Source of the DNA: JBCBSS01 sp039819065
GTDB taxonomy: Bacteria > Bacteroidota > Bacteroidia > Cytophagales > Cyclobacteriaceae
DNA length: 64,000 nt
NCBI GenBank assembly: GCA_039819065.1
Contig: JBCBSS010000005.1
Coordinates: forward strand, 51,183-115,182
Direction: 5' to 3'
In this document: one piece after another, positions 54,858 through 63,968 of the stretch
Layout of the letters: every line of letters begins with the position of its first letter
Position numbering within the stretch: the first letter of the stretch is position 1
The notes under the pieces: model-generated
The model's input: only the letters and a program-made list of their open reading frames with translations
Database searches by the model: none
What the model was told of the DNA's origin: nothing
Position numbers and translations under genes: made by a program

Positions 54858-55538
54858 GGTTTTGCCATTATTCCCACGCCATTTCTCTTAATTTTCAGAG
54901 GCATTCAATCGAAAAGATCAAGCTTTGTATTACCGTGGTATGATTAATTAAAGACAACTTTCAATAAGAAAAAATAAAATCTTAATAATGCATTTATATC
55001 ACTTATAAGCCTAGTAAGTAATGTTACACTATGATTATATTTTATTCTAAGGCGAAATTAGAAGCTACTTGTATGTAGGGCAAGTCCCCTAATTTGGTAT
55101 TTTGTCTAAGTAAGTATCAGATTAATTACAAAGGTGGTTACTGAGAAACCCTCACACGTGTACATTGACTTTGGACAATGAAAACCACTATAAATACTGT
55201 TATTTGACCATCATAACACGATGTTCTAAGTGGCCAATAGGGTGTTGGGTTCAAACCCAAGTGAAGCTTTGAAGTTCTTCCTTTTTGTTTATAGAATGTT
55301 TCAAACCCCATTTTTTCCCGTAACTAACTATTGGTTTTATGAGAAGAAAAAACTGTTTTGAGTTATAACACCTCGACTCTCTCTGTAGCAATCCCAATAA
55401 AAGAGTATGTTAGTTATTTCGCCTAAAGAAATGCTTCAACAACGGGAGATACTTAAATACTATCAACTGTCATTATCGTTACTTTTCCTATCAGGCTTAT
55501 TTGCTTAAATTATACTTCAGTGTTATTCTTTTCTAAAA
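54858..55538. other. 681-base non-coding region upstream of the tail operon
   Basis: AT-rich stretch with no convincing gene. It must contain the control region of the tail operon (minus) and perhaps of the small gene at 55539 (plus). A near-perfect palindrome TTGGGTTCAAACCCAA lies at 55245-55260. No TAnnTTTG match in good position was found for the tail operon, so it may use another sigma factor or an activator. Confidence 0.6.
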
Positions 55539-55880
55539 ATGGAAAAAATCAGTGCAGATAAGACCGTAGATACAAAGTTCAAATGCTGCTATTTTGGGGC
55601 TATGCGTGGTACAGGTAAAGATGGAAAGCCTGTAGCCATTGTCTCAGATGTGTATGTAGATGATCACAACTTCTCACACAAAAATTTCGAATGCTCATTC
55701 TATGATAGTATCGTAAACGATAGGGCGTCATTCTCAGATATCAACTTTGACGATCCAGAGATTTGGAAACTCTCTGAGCCCGGCCAGTCGTTCGAAAAAC
55801 GTGAAAAAATAATAGATCAGTTAGTTGCTGAAAAACGTGAAATTCTTCACTGCGAGGTGAAAGAAAACCTAAACTGCTGA
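55539..55880 (+). CDS. Small Cys-containing protein of unknown function
   Basis: This 113-residue protein has no signal peptide or membrane segment and has five cysteines (CC near residue 17, one near 52, one near 104 and the last residue). It contains YVDDHNFSHKNFECSFYDS. I do not recognise a family. It lies divergent from the tail operon and 10 bases from the convergent coiled-coil gene. It could be a regulator or effector of the tail, but nothing in the sequence shows it. Confidence 0.5.
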   Translation: MEKISADKTVDTKFKCCYFGAMRGTGKDGKPVAIVSDVYVDDHNFSHKNFECSFYDSIVNDRASFSDINFDDPEIWKLSEPGQSFEKREKIIDQLVAEKREILHCEVKENLNC

Positions 55881-55890
55881 TTCAGCAGGC

Positions 55891-57564
55891 CTACTTGGTT
55901 GATTTCTTATTCTTACTCTTTTTAAGCTTTAGATCAAACCCAAATTTAACAATCACCTTATTGGGGTAAGGCGAATCTATACCTGATCCAAAATTGTGCA
56001 TAACCAACATAGTACCTCTGATTTGTTTGGCAAAGCTGTAAGATTTTCCTATGCCGACAAGTGGGCTAAATATCCATTTTCTTATAATTCTGTCATCTGG
56101 CCCAACAGCCAACGGATTAGGCACATCTGTACGTAGCGCATCGAACTCTCCATGTAAAAAGAAACCTTTAATCAGATTGAATTCTACATAATTTCTAAAA
56201 CCATAAACATTCTGGTCATTACTCATATGGAAGCTTTCTCGATCGACATCAACCCGATAAGTACCCCCTACTCCTATTCTCCATCGATCGCTTAGCAGAT
56301 AGGACACCTGCGGGGATAAGTCGAATGTGGCTTTTTCCCTTCGCAAAGCCTGTAATGTGAACCCTGGTACTACCCTTTCGATGAATGGCTTGCCCTTCAA
56401 TGGATTAGGCCGTTTTTTCGGAAGATCTTTAGTACTTTGGATTCCGCCAGGGTATTTCTTTTTGTATTTACTCAGTTTATCCTGGGCAGCTTTAAGCTTA
56501 TCTTGATGCTTGGCAAAGTGATCAGTTGCCAATTGTTTCGCTTTATTCTGGATTTGTTGTTTTACATAATCCTTATCTTGATACTTCTCCGCTTGTTGTT
56601 TATACTTCTCCTGTTCTTGCTTCAGTTTATCAAATTCCGCAGATTGCTTTTTCAACTCCTTTAATTCTTTGAGGTTGCCAGCCTTACCTTCTAAATCCTC
56701 TGGTAAGCTTTTTACCTCGTCCAACTTACCTTCAGTCACGTTCTTAATATCTTCCTGATAGCGGTTGGCCTTTTCTCCTACCTCGTTTATCTTATTCAAT
56801 TGTCCCTGGGCATTTTTGAGCTGGTCAGTATTCTTCAATTTGTCCAACTGCTCTTTAGGTGCCGCCTTAAGCTTATCTAATTTATTTAGGCTCTTACCAG
56901 CATCTTCAATGGCGTCAATATCTTTAATCTCTTTGGTCAGACCGTCAGTAAGGCCTTCTATTTCCTGAGTAGGTAGGTCAGTGTTCAGTTTTCCATCCAG
57001 ATTGGTTGCTTTATTAAGTCCATCTACCTGTCCATCCATTTCTGGCAATTCTAACTCAGGAGCGTCTAATTTATCCAGGGGTGAATTTTGAAGTTTTTCA
57101 TCAATGACCTGATCGAGCTTGTTGAGTGTATCTAAATCATTCACCTTTTTCTGAAGCTTACTTTGAAGGCTGTCTAGTTTTCTTTGTGGAAGTTCTGATA
57201 GCTTTCTTATAGAATCGTTAGCTGCCTGAGTGGTGGAAGAAATTTTATTAGAAATGCTGTCTAGCGGGTTTTCAACATTTGTAATCTTACCAGCAACGCT
57301 ATCTAATGGGTTTTTAATATTAGAAACTTTATCCGATAGACTGTCTAACGGATTTTTGGTATTTGAAACCTTATCTGTAAGGCTATCAAGGGCGTTTTTG
57401 GCTTGGGGTATTTTGATTAGGCTATCGGCTTTGTCCTCAACCGATGTTTTAAGGCTATCGATTTTCTGCTTCGTCTGTTTTGCCTTTTTTTCAGGTGCGT
57501 TTTGTGCTATTGCACCAAAGGCACAGATCAAAACCAATAGCAATGTTGACAGATATAGTCTCAT
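55891..57564 (-). CDS. Secreted coiled-coil protein with C-terminal beta-barrel and 14-residue repeats
   Basis: This 557-residue protein has a signal peptide (about 1-20, AIAQ). Four tandem 14-residue repeats follow (NxLDSxxxKxxNxx, about 58-113). A long Lys/Leu/Gln-rich coiled coil (about 115-385) comes next, then a C-terminal beta-rich region (about 400-545: FDLSPQVSYLLSDRWRIGVGG, FRNYVEFNLIKGFFLHGEFD) ending in a short Lys tail. The C-terminal part looks like an outer-membrane barrel, so the rod may extend into the periplasm. No family is recognised. Confidence 0.7.
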   Translation of the reverse strand: MRLYLSTLLLVLICAFGAIAQNAPEKKAKQTKQKIDSLKTSVEDKADSLIKIPQAKNALDSLTDKVSNTKNPLDSLSDKVSNIKNPLDSVAGKITNVENPLDSISNKISSTTQAANDSIRKLSELPQRKLDSLQSKLQKKVNDLDTLNKLDQVIDEKLQNSPLDKLDAPELELPEMDGQVDGLNKATNLDGKLNTDLPTQEIEGLTDGLTKEIKDIDAIEDAGKSLNKLDKLKAAPKEQLDKLKNTDQLKNAQGQLNKINEVGEKANRYQEDIKNVTEGKLDEVKSLPEDLEGKAGNLKELKELKKQSAEFDKLKQEQEKYKQQAEKYQDKDYVKQQIQNKAKQLATDHFAKHQDKLKAAQDKLSKYKKKYPGGIQSTKDLPKKRPNPLKGKPFIERVVPGFTLQALRREKATFDLSPQVSYLLSDRWRIGVGGTYRVDVDRESFHMSNDQNVYGFRNYVEFNLIKGFFLHGEFDALRTDVPNPLAVGPDDRIIRKWIFSPLVGIGKSYSFAKQIRGTMLVMHNFGSGIDSPYPNKVIVKFGFDLKLKKSKNKKSTK

Positions 57565-57876
57565 GTCACAAGAAATGATTAATAGTTGTTGTTTGTTATT
57601 GTGTTACTCAAGCCACCTTTAAAAGTAAGCCTATTGAATGCAAAGTCAAAGACTTTTCTTGAGCTTCTTGGGTATACTTTCTAATATCTTTTGGTAACCC
57701 TTTGATAGATATAATAACTAACTTATGACGCCCAGCTTACCCGGTATAATGTACATGCACACTTTCATAAAAGCATTAGCGTTCTATACCTTAGTCTCAT
57801 AATTAAGCAAAAGGTTATCACTTTTACCTAATTATTTTTCAAAAAAGTTGATACTGAGATTGGCTGTAAGTACCAG
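57565..57876. other. 312-base intergenic stretch
   Basis: No gene, repeat or clear promoter element was seen between the start of the coiled-coil/barrel gene and the end of the response-regulator gene (both minus). Confidence 0.5.
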
Positions 57877-58296
57877 TCAACTAATGGTAGACTTCAGTTT
57901 CTCCACCACACCCTCGGAAAGAGGTTTAGATACAAACATTATTACGTTTGAATAAGAAGCTATCTGAGTTTTGTCTTTGTCGTTCTCCGAGCTGGTCAGA
58001 ACGACAATCTTGCACTTGTTAAGTATGTCTGAAGGCATTTTAGCGAACTCGTCCAGAAATCCAAAACCATCCATTACTGGCATGTTCAAGTCTAGAAATA
58101 AGAGTTCTGGTATTTTTTCGAGATTGTCAATATTTTGCTCAATATACTCTAATGCACATTTTGCCGATTTCTCCACCACTATATTCGTGGAGAACCCTGT
58201 TAATTCAATAAGCTTTTGATTGATAAAATTATCTACAGAATTGTCGTCTACCAACATCACTAGACGATCTGATGCACCTTCACTAGAAGAATTCAT
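57877..58296 (-). CDS. Stand-alone CheY-like response regulator
   Basis: This is a 139-residue receiver domain with no output domain. It has the acidic pair Asp17/Asp18, phosphoacceptor Asp69 in LFLDLNMPVMDG, switch Thr101 in VVLTSS and Lys124 in VSKPL. Single-domain regulators act by protein contact in phosphorelays. No histidine kinase is in the window, so its partner is unknown. Confidence 0.92.
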   Translation of the reverse strand: MNSSSEGASDRLVMLVDDNSVDNFINQKLIELTGFSTNIVVEKSAKCALEYIEQNIDNLEKIPELLFLDLNMPVMDGFGFLDEFAKMPSDILNKCKIVVLTSSENDKDKTQIASYSNVIMFVSKPLSEGVVEKLKSTIS

Positions 58297-58634
58297 TCAC
58301 CCACAATTGTTTGACCCTAAAAAACCTCGGCGATATTAAACATATTCACGAATGATGCAATGCCTTCAATTGTAATTTATTCGGTTAAATAAAAATTGTA
58401 CAAAAAAATGAATTTAAGGTTAAATTAACCTTCTGAACAATTGCACTTATTCAATGTAGGTTACAGCTCATCAGTCAGAAGAATCTCGATAAGCGATACA
58501 TCAATATGTACCTTGATAGCATGTTTCAGGGGGAATTTGACGTATGTGACTAAATCAAAATTATGCTTCCTAAAATTTTTATTGATTGAAAAATTCCATA
58601 AAATTGGAGGATGTTTAATCTAACCATAAAAGCC
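58297..58634. other. 338-base divergent intergenic region with a dyad
   Basis: It separates the response regulator (minus) from a lipoprotein gene (plus). AAGGTTAAATTAACCTT at 58415-58431 is a perfect 8+1+8 dyad, a candidate operator. No TAnnTTTG match in good position was seen. Confidence 0.45.
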
Positions 58635-59534
58635 ATGCCGCAAAGAAAATTTGGTTCTATCTTTTTGATACTGCTGTTATTAGCAGGCGTTTTTGCTTGT
58701 GATTCCGGAGGTAAGAAAGATGCTGACAAGGAAGGTTTCGAAAAAGCAAAATCAGATGCTGACGCAGATATTAAGGACCAGGTTAAAGATGTAGTATATA
58801 ATATACCTACTCCTTCTGAAATACCATATATACTAGAGAGCACTGGAGCCGAGTTCAACGAAGCATTGATCAATGATCACAACAATGCTGATAATTATCT
58901 CTCCACCAATGACAAAGCCAGTTTGAATTTAGGTGTATTCGCTACTGATGTTGGGTACTTGAGTTCTTATGGTAAAGTACAGGAGGCCATCAATTACCTG
59001 AATGCATCTAAAAAGCTGGCCGATTATTTAGGTGTTACCGGCTCTTTTGATGTTTCGCTGATCAACAAATTCGAGCAAAACTTGTCAGACAGAAAAGCAT
59101 TGGCATCACTACTTGATAGTACCATTCAAAAAACTGATACGTATTTAAAAGACGAAAACAGAAGCAAACTAGCGGCTTTGATCATCACTGGAAGTTTCGT
59201 AGAAGGCCTATATGTTTCTACTAAGCTAGTTGAAACTTACCCGAAAGACATTCTAAGCGAAGAGCAGCGCAACTTGGTACTAACCAAAATCATCAGGGAA
59301 GTACTAAACCAAAAAGAGTCTGTAAAAGATGTAATTGGCATCCTTGAAGGGATTGAGCAAACTGAGGAAATCACTGCTTTGGTTAACAGTTTCAAGCAAT
59401 TACAAACTGCTTATGATAGCTTAAACTTCGAAGAGCAGCTTCAAAATAGCGACGCTAGCACTATGCTATCTGACAAAAACCTGTTGGAAATCGGTAGAAT
59501 AATCGATGAAGTAAGAACAGGTATTGTAGGTTAG
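58635..59534 (+). CDS. Lipoprotein of unknown function
   Basis: From ATG 58635 the protein is 299 residues, with a lipoprotein signal ending LAGVFAC (about Cys22) and a short acidic linker. An all-helical domain contains TNDKASLNLGVFATDVGYLSSYGK and AALIITGSFVEGLYVSTKL. An ATG 24 bases upstream would add eight residues before the signal and is less likely. The domain is widespread in Cytophagales as a hypothetical protein. A strong terminator follows. Confidence 0.75.
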   Translation: MPQRKFGSIFLILLLLAGVFACDSGGKKDADKEGFEKAKSDADADIKDQVKDVVYNIPTPSEIPYILESTGAEFNEALINDHNNADNYLSTNDKASLNLGVFATDVGYLSSYGKVQEAINYLNASKKLADYLGVTGSFDVSLINKFEQNLSDRKALASLLDSTIQKTDTYLKDENRSKLAALIITGSFVEGLYVSTKLVETYPKDILSEEQRNLVLTKIIREVLNQKESVKDVIGILEGIEQTEEITALVNSFKQLQTAYDSLNFEEQLQNSDASTMLSDKNLLEIGRIIDEVRTGIVG

Positions 59535-59555
59535 TAGAAAAAGATATTGATCGAT

Positions 59556-59586
59556 AAAGGGTTGAAGTTTTCAACCCTTTTTTTTT
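59556..59586 (+). terminator. Intrinsic terminator after the lipoprotein gene
   Basis: AAAGGGTTGA (59556-59565) and TCAACCCTTT (59571-59580) form a perfect 10-bp stem with a 5-base loop, followed by a T tract to 59586. Confidence 0.9.
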
Positions 59587-59660
59587 GGAAAAAAACAGCT
59601 CGTCCATCTTCATTTCGTACTGTTTTCAATAAATTAAAGTTTGCTTAAACCACTAAACAC

Positions 59661-62600
59661 ATGAGTGAGCTGCTACTTAAAGCTATCATTCAGCTTTTCG
59701 CCATTGTTGCCAAAGAAGATGACATCACAACTGACGAACGTGACCAGATCAGGGATTTTCTTCTAGACAACCTGAACGAAAAAAAAGTACCTGGTTATAT
59801 GTCATTCTTCGATGACTACAGCACCTCGGTTGTAACTGCTGAGGGCATCACCATAGAAAAGGAGAATACTCTTTTAAAAGAAATATGTGATAAGATCAAC
59901 CAGGAGCTGACGCAAAAGCAAAAGATCGTTATCATCATAGAACTCATGGTGATCATAACAGCCGATGAGCAAATATCTGTTCGCGAAGAGGAGCTATTTC
60001 ATGAGATAGGGCAATCCTTTAATCTAACGGATGAGGAAATAAGCCTCATTCAACTTTTTGTCAAAGGTCAGGCACCAGAAGAACTACAACACAAAAACAT
60101 ACTGATTTTCGGCCCTGAACGAGAAAAAAACAATACAATATACCGCCATTGCTACCGGAAAGGCCTAATGGGGTTCATGGTAGTACTATTTCTGCAAAAG
60201 GAGGATATCTACTTTGTCAAATACCTTGGTGATTCGGAGCTCTATTTAAATGGTATCCCCTTAAAATTCAATAAGCCTCGTGTCTTTTCCACCGGCAGTT
60301 CCATTCGCAGTGATCGGGATATCATAAGGCCCATATATTTTGGAGATGCTGTCAGCAGATTAAGCTTGGCCGAAAATATCACTAAAATTGCTTTTCACGC
60401 CGAAGATATTTCTTACCGGTTTGGCAATGGTAAACTTGGCATACGCAACATCAATATTAGTGAAGAGCAAGGCAGATTAATAGGATTAATGGGAGCCAGT
60501 GGTGCTGGTAAGTCTACTTTGCTCAACGTACTCAACGGCACGGATAAACCTTCAAGCGGTACGGTCAAAATCAATGGTATTGACATCCATGAAGATAAAG
60601 ATCAAGTGCAGGGTGTTATTGGCTTCGTCCCTCAGGACGACCTGCTGATAGAAGACCTGACCGTATATCAAAACCTTTACTACTCGGCTAAGCTTTGCTT
60701 TAGCAACCTGAGTGAAGAGGAAACCCAAAAACTGGTAGACAAAACCCTCTATAACTTAGGGCTCTTTCAAGCAAAAGATCTTAAAGTAGGTTCTCCACTA
60801 GAAAAAACTATAAGCGGCGGACAGAGGAAAAGATTGAATATCGGGTTAGAATTACTGAGAGAGCCTTCGGTATTGTTCGTAGATGAGCCGACTTCGGGTC
60901 TATCATCAAGAGACTCGGAGAATATCATGGATTTGCTGAAGGAGCTGACTTTAAAGGGCAAACTCATCTTTGTAGTTATCCATCAACCATCTTCCGACAT
61001 TTTCAAAATGTTCAACAAACTGGTCGTACTTGACGTTGGTGGATACCAGATCTACTATGGCAACCCAATTGATGCGGTGATATACTTTAAGAAGGTAATC
61101 AACTTTCTAAATAGTGAATTGGGAGAGTGTACAGAATGTGGCAACATCAACCCAGAACAGATCTTCAACATCATTGAAACAAGGGTAGTCGATGAATTTG
61201 GGCGCTTTACTGCGGAACGAAAAATATCGCCGGAGCAGTGGCACAAATTATTCCTGGAGAATATAGACCCCAGTAAAACTCAACAACATCAAGATAAACC
61301 ATCCACCACTTTAAGAATACCAAGTGAATTCAAGCAGTTTAAGATATTCTCCATCAGGGATGTCTTATCTAAACTGAGTAATCGTCAATATCTAATTATC
61401 AACTTTCTCGAAGGGCCATTGCTAGCAGCCATTCTAGCCTACATAGTGCGCTACTTTCACATGGAAGAAGGGATTGAGGTGAAATATCTCTTCAGCAAGA
61501 ACATCAACATTCCAGCTTACTTTTTCATGAGCATTATCGTAGCACTTTTTATGGGTCTAACCGTTAGTGCAGAGGAGATATTTCGAGATCGGAAGATATT
61601 GAAAAGGGAGGTATTCCTGAATTTGAGCAGACGCAGTTATTTACTATCTAAGATCATCATACTATTTAGCTTATCAGCAGTACAAACACTGACCTTTGTA
61701 CTAGTGGGCAACAGCATTCTAGGCGTCCCTGACATTTTCATTGGCCATTGGTTGATATTGTTCTCCGTTTCCTGCTTTGCCAATGTACTGGGTCTAAATA
61801 TTTCTTCTGCCTTTAACTCAGCTGTGACCATATATATACTTATTCCAATTCTGCTCATTCCTCAATTAATTCTCAGCGGCGTTGTGGTACGGTTTGATCG
61901 GCTTAATCCTAATCTTAGCAGTACTGATAAGGTACCTGTGATAGGCGAGCTTATGGCTTCCAGGTGGGCGTTCGAAGGATTGATGGTCAGCCAGTTCAAG
62001 GATAATGATTTTGAAAGCCAGTTCTACGAATTCGATAAATCAATTGCCCAGTCAGAGTATAAGAGGCTTTACTACCTTCCTACTTTAGAATCAAAGCTTG
62101 ACTTTTGCCTTAATCATCATGCGACCCAAGATGAGGAAATGAAGCAATTGACCGACTACAATCTTAATCTTTTGCAAACGGAACTGGATAAAGAGCTGGA
62201 GGTAGTAGGTGAAGAACAGTTTCCACAGATCGACATGCTGGCTATGGGGAAATTTGATTCTACCATATTTCAAACCACTTCGAGATTTCTGACCATACTC
62301 AAACAATACTATACCAATATCCAGACTACAGCGCAAAAGGATCGTGATGATTTACTGAACAGCCTGACCAGCACGGAAGAGACGACCGCAGCTTACGAAA
62401 AACTAAGAAAGCAACATTATAATGAAAGGATCGCAGAGATGGTTAAAAACCAGAATGATCCTCAACGTATCATAGAAATGGATGGAAGCTTGATCCGTAA
62501 AGTCTCTCCTATTTTCATGTACCCTGAACCGAAGCATCTACTTGACTTCAGAGCTCAGTTTTATGTTCCTACCAAACACTTTTTAGGGAATCAGTTTGAT

Positions 62601-62747
62601 ACACTTTGGTTTAACATAGGCATAATTTGGTTAATGACGCTAGTATTGATTGCTACCTTATATCTTGACCTGCTCAAAAAACTAGTAAATACAAGCATAT
62701 TCAATAAGCAGTATAGAAAACTCAAGCGAACTTCTCCCTCTAAGTAG
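59661..62747 (+). CDS. TerB-like / ABCG-type transporter fusion
   Basis: This 1,028-residue protein has an N-terminal TerB-like helical domain (about 1-150, with two DDITTDERD/DEQISVREEE acidic loops). A short beta domain that may be FHA-like follows (about 150-245, LYLNGIPL ... FSTGSSIRSDRD). The ABC ATPase is next: Walker A GASGAGKST (278-286), signature ISGGQRKRL near 384, Walker B VLFVDEPTSGL and H-loop IHQPSS. The last half has six membrane segments as in ABCG exporters, with a long soluble loop (about 780-940) before the final helix. The transported substrate is unknown. The TerB fusion suggests sensing of metal or envelope stress, which is inferred. Confidence 0.88.
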   Translation: MSELLLKAIIQLFAIVAKEDDITTDERDQIRDFLLDNLNEKKVPGYMSFFDDYSTSVVTAEGITIEKENTLLKEICDKINQELTQKQKIVIIIELMVIITADEQISVREEELFHEIGQSFNLTDEEISLIQLFVKGQAPEELQHKNILIFGPEREKNNTIYRHCYRKGLMGFMVVLFLQKEDIYFVKYLGDSELYLNGIPLKFNKPRVFSTGSSIRSDRDIIRPIYFGDAVSRLSLAENITKIAFHAEDISYRFGNGKLGIRNINISEEQGRLIGLMGASGAGKSTLLNVLNGTDKPSSGTVKINGIDIHEDKDQVQGVIGFVPQDDLLIEDLTVYQNLYYSAKLCFSNLSEEETQKLVDKTLYNLGLFQAKDLKVGSPLEKTISGGQRKRLNIGLELLREPSVLFVDEPTSGLSSRDSENIMDLLKELTLKGKLIFVVIHQPSSDIFKMFNKLVVLDVGGYQIYYGNPIDAVIYFKKVINFLNSELGECTECGNINPEQIFNIIETRVVDEFGRFTAERKISPEQWHKLFLENIDPSKTQQHQDKPSTTLRIPSEFKQFKIFSIRDVLSKLSNRQYLIINFLEGPLLAAILAYIVRYFHMEEGIEVKYLFSKNINIPAYFFMSIIVALFMGLTVSAEEIFRDRKILKREVFLNLSRRSYLLSKIIILFSLSAVQTLTFVLVGNSILGVPDIFIGHWLILFSVSCFANVLGLNISSAFNSAVTIYILIPILLIPQLILSGVVVRFDRLNPNLSSTDKVPVIGELMASRWAFEGLMVSQFKDNDFESQFYEFDKSIAQSEYKRLYYLPTLESKLDFCLNHHATQDEEMKQLTDYNLNLLQTELDKELEVVGEEQFPQIDMLAMGKFDSTIFQTTSRFLTILKQYYTNIQTTAQKDRDDLLNSLTSTEETTAAYEKLRKQHYNERIAEMVKNQNDPQRIIEMDGSLIRKVSPIFMYPEPKHLLDFRAQFYVPTKHFLGNQFDTLWFNIGIIWLMTLVLIATLYLDLLKKLVNTSIFNKQYRKLKRTSPSK

Positions 62748-62774
62748 AGGCTTGATATCCACCTTTGATTCATC

Positions 62775-63542
62775 ATGTTTTTCGTTTTATCTAAGATCCT
62801 ATCATTTTTAATCCGACCGATTACTATCATCGTAGCTTGTTTCGTAGCGTCGTTAATTATCAAAAATGAAAAGAGGAAGAAGAAACTCAGGTTAGCAGGT
62901 ATCATACTACTATTGTTCTTTTCCAACCAGTTTATTGTCAATGAGGTATTACTCTTCTGGGAGATTCCACCTACACCAATCAAAGAAATCAACCGGACAT
63001 ATAAGACTGGAATTATCTTAACAGGGGTTCTTAATTTGAAAAAACACCCAGAGGATAGGGCTTATTTCAATAAGGGGGCAGATAGGGTGATGCACACAGT
63101 ACAATTATATAAGTCCGGTATTATAGAAAACATATTGGTCACTGGTGGTTCGGGGCATCTATTTGATGAGACCTTGAAAGAGGCTGATGTGATTAAGTCC
63201 GTGCTACTTATGAGTGGTGTGCCAGAAGATAAAATCATCATAGAAAACGAAGCCCGAAATACACATGAAAATGCGTTGTTCACGACCAGAATACTTCAAG
63301 AGAGATTTCCAAATGACAGACACCTTTTGATTACCTCAGCTTTTCATATGAGGCGCGCCAGTCTTTGTTTTGCTAAGGAAAACCTTGAATTCGATACCTT
63401 CAGTACAGACTTTTACACGCATGACCGCAGGTTCTCTCATGAAGAACTTATTATACCTAATGCAGATGCCCTCAATAAATGGAATATTATATTCAAAGAG
63501 CTGCTGGGGATAGTAGCCTACAAAGCGGCTGGATATATATGA
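62775..63542 (+). CDS. YdcF/ElyC-family DUF218 membrane protein
   Basis: This 255-residue protein has two N-terminal membrane segments (about 10-28 and 38-55) and a DUF218 domain: GIILTGVLN, VTGGSGHLFDE, ENEARNTHENALFT and TSAFHMRRASLCF. ElyC/YdcF proteins take part in envelope or undecaprenyl-phosphate metabolism in enterobacteria; the exact activity is not settled. It starts 27 bases after the transporter. Confidence 0.9.
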   Translation: MFFVLSKILSFLIRPITIIVACFVASLIIKNEKRKKKLRLAGIILLLFFSNQFIVNEVLLFWEIPPTPIKEINRTYKTGIILTGVLNLKKHPEDRAYFNKGADRVMHTVQLYKSGIIENILVTGGSGHLFDETLKEADVIKSVLLMSGVPEDKIIIENEARNTHENALFTTRILQERFPNDRHLLITSAFHMRRASLCFAKENLEFDTFSTDFYTHDRRFSHEELIIPNADALNKWNIIFKELLGIVAYKAAGYI

Positions 63543-63663
63543 TTATATCAAGAATATATCAAATAATACTACAAGAAATTAGCATACTGTAAACAACAAT
63601 AATAGTAGTTGAAGCCCACTTTCAAAACTTAAACAGTTTGTAAGCCATAGACATTTTGCCAAT

Positions 63664-63695
63664 GCATGAGCTTATAAACTATTTAAAGTATGAGC
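63664..63695 (+). repeat. Left arm of a 32-bp perfect inverted repeat
   Basis: The 32 bases starting GCATGAGCTTATAAAC are exactly reverse-complementary to 63969-64000. The right arm ends on the last base of the window, so the repeat may be longer. Confidence 0.9.
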
Positions 63696-63968
63696 CATAA
63701 AGACTGTTAAACGATAGAATTGATCGTTTTCAAAGCAAGAATAAATAAGCATATGTCAAGAGATTAAAAGAATAATTTACTGAGTTTCGGTTATAGTCCA
63801 AATAAAATGTTGCAATGCTAAAAAGACAGGAAATTTATTGAGTAGGTAAGAAATACACCCTTTAATAGAAATATGTGACACTTCAGAACAAATTGAAGAA
63901 GCCTGTATAGTAGACTATAGAATAGCTAAATGGTGTCAAAACCGCTTCAATTTTCGTTTAAGTTTTTA

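Noticed and set aside
55245..55260. tRNA T-arm or att site at TTGGGTTCAAACCCAA
   Set aside because: The loop is too short for a T-arm, no acceptor stem follows and no matching copy exists at the other side of the tail cluster.
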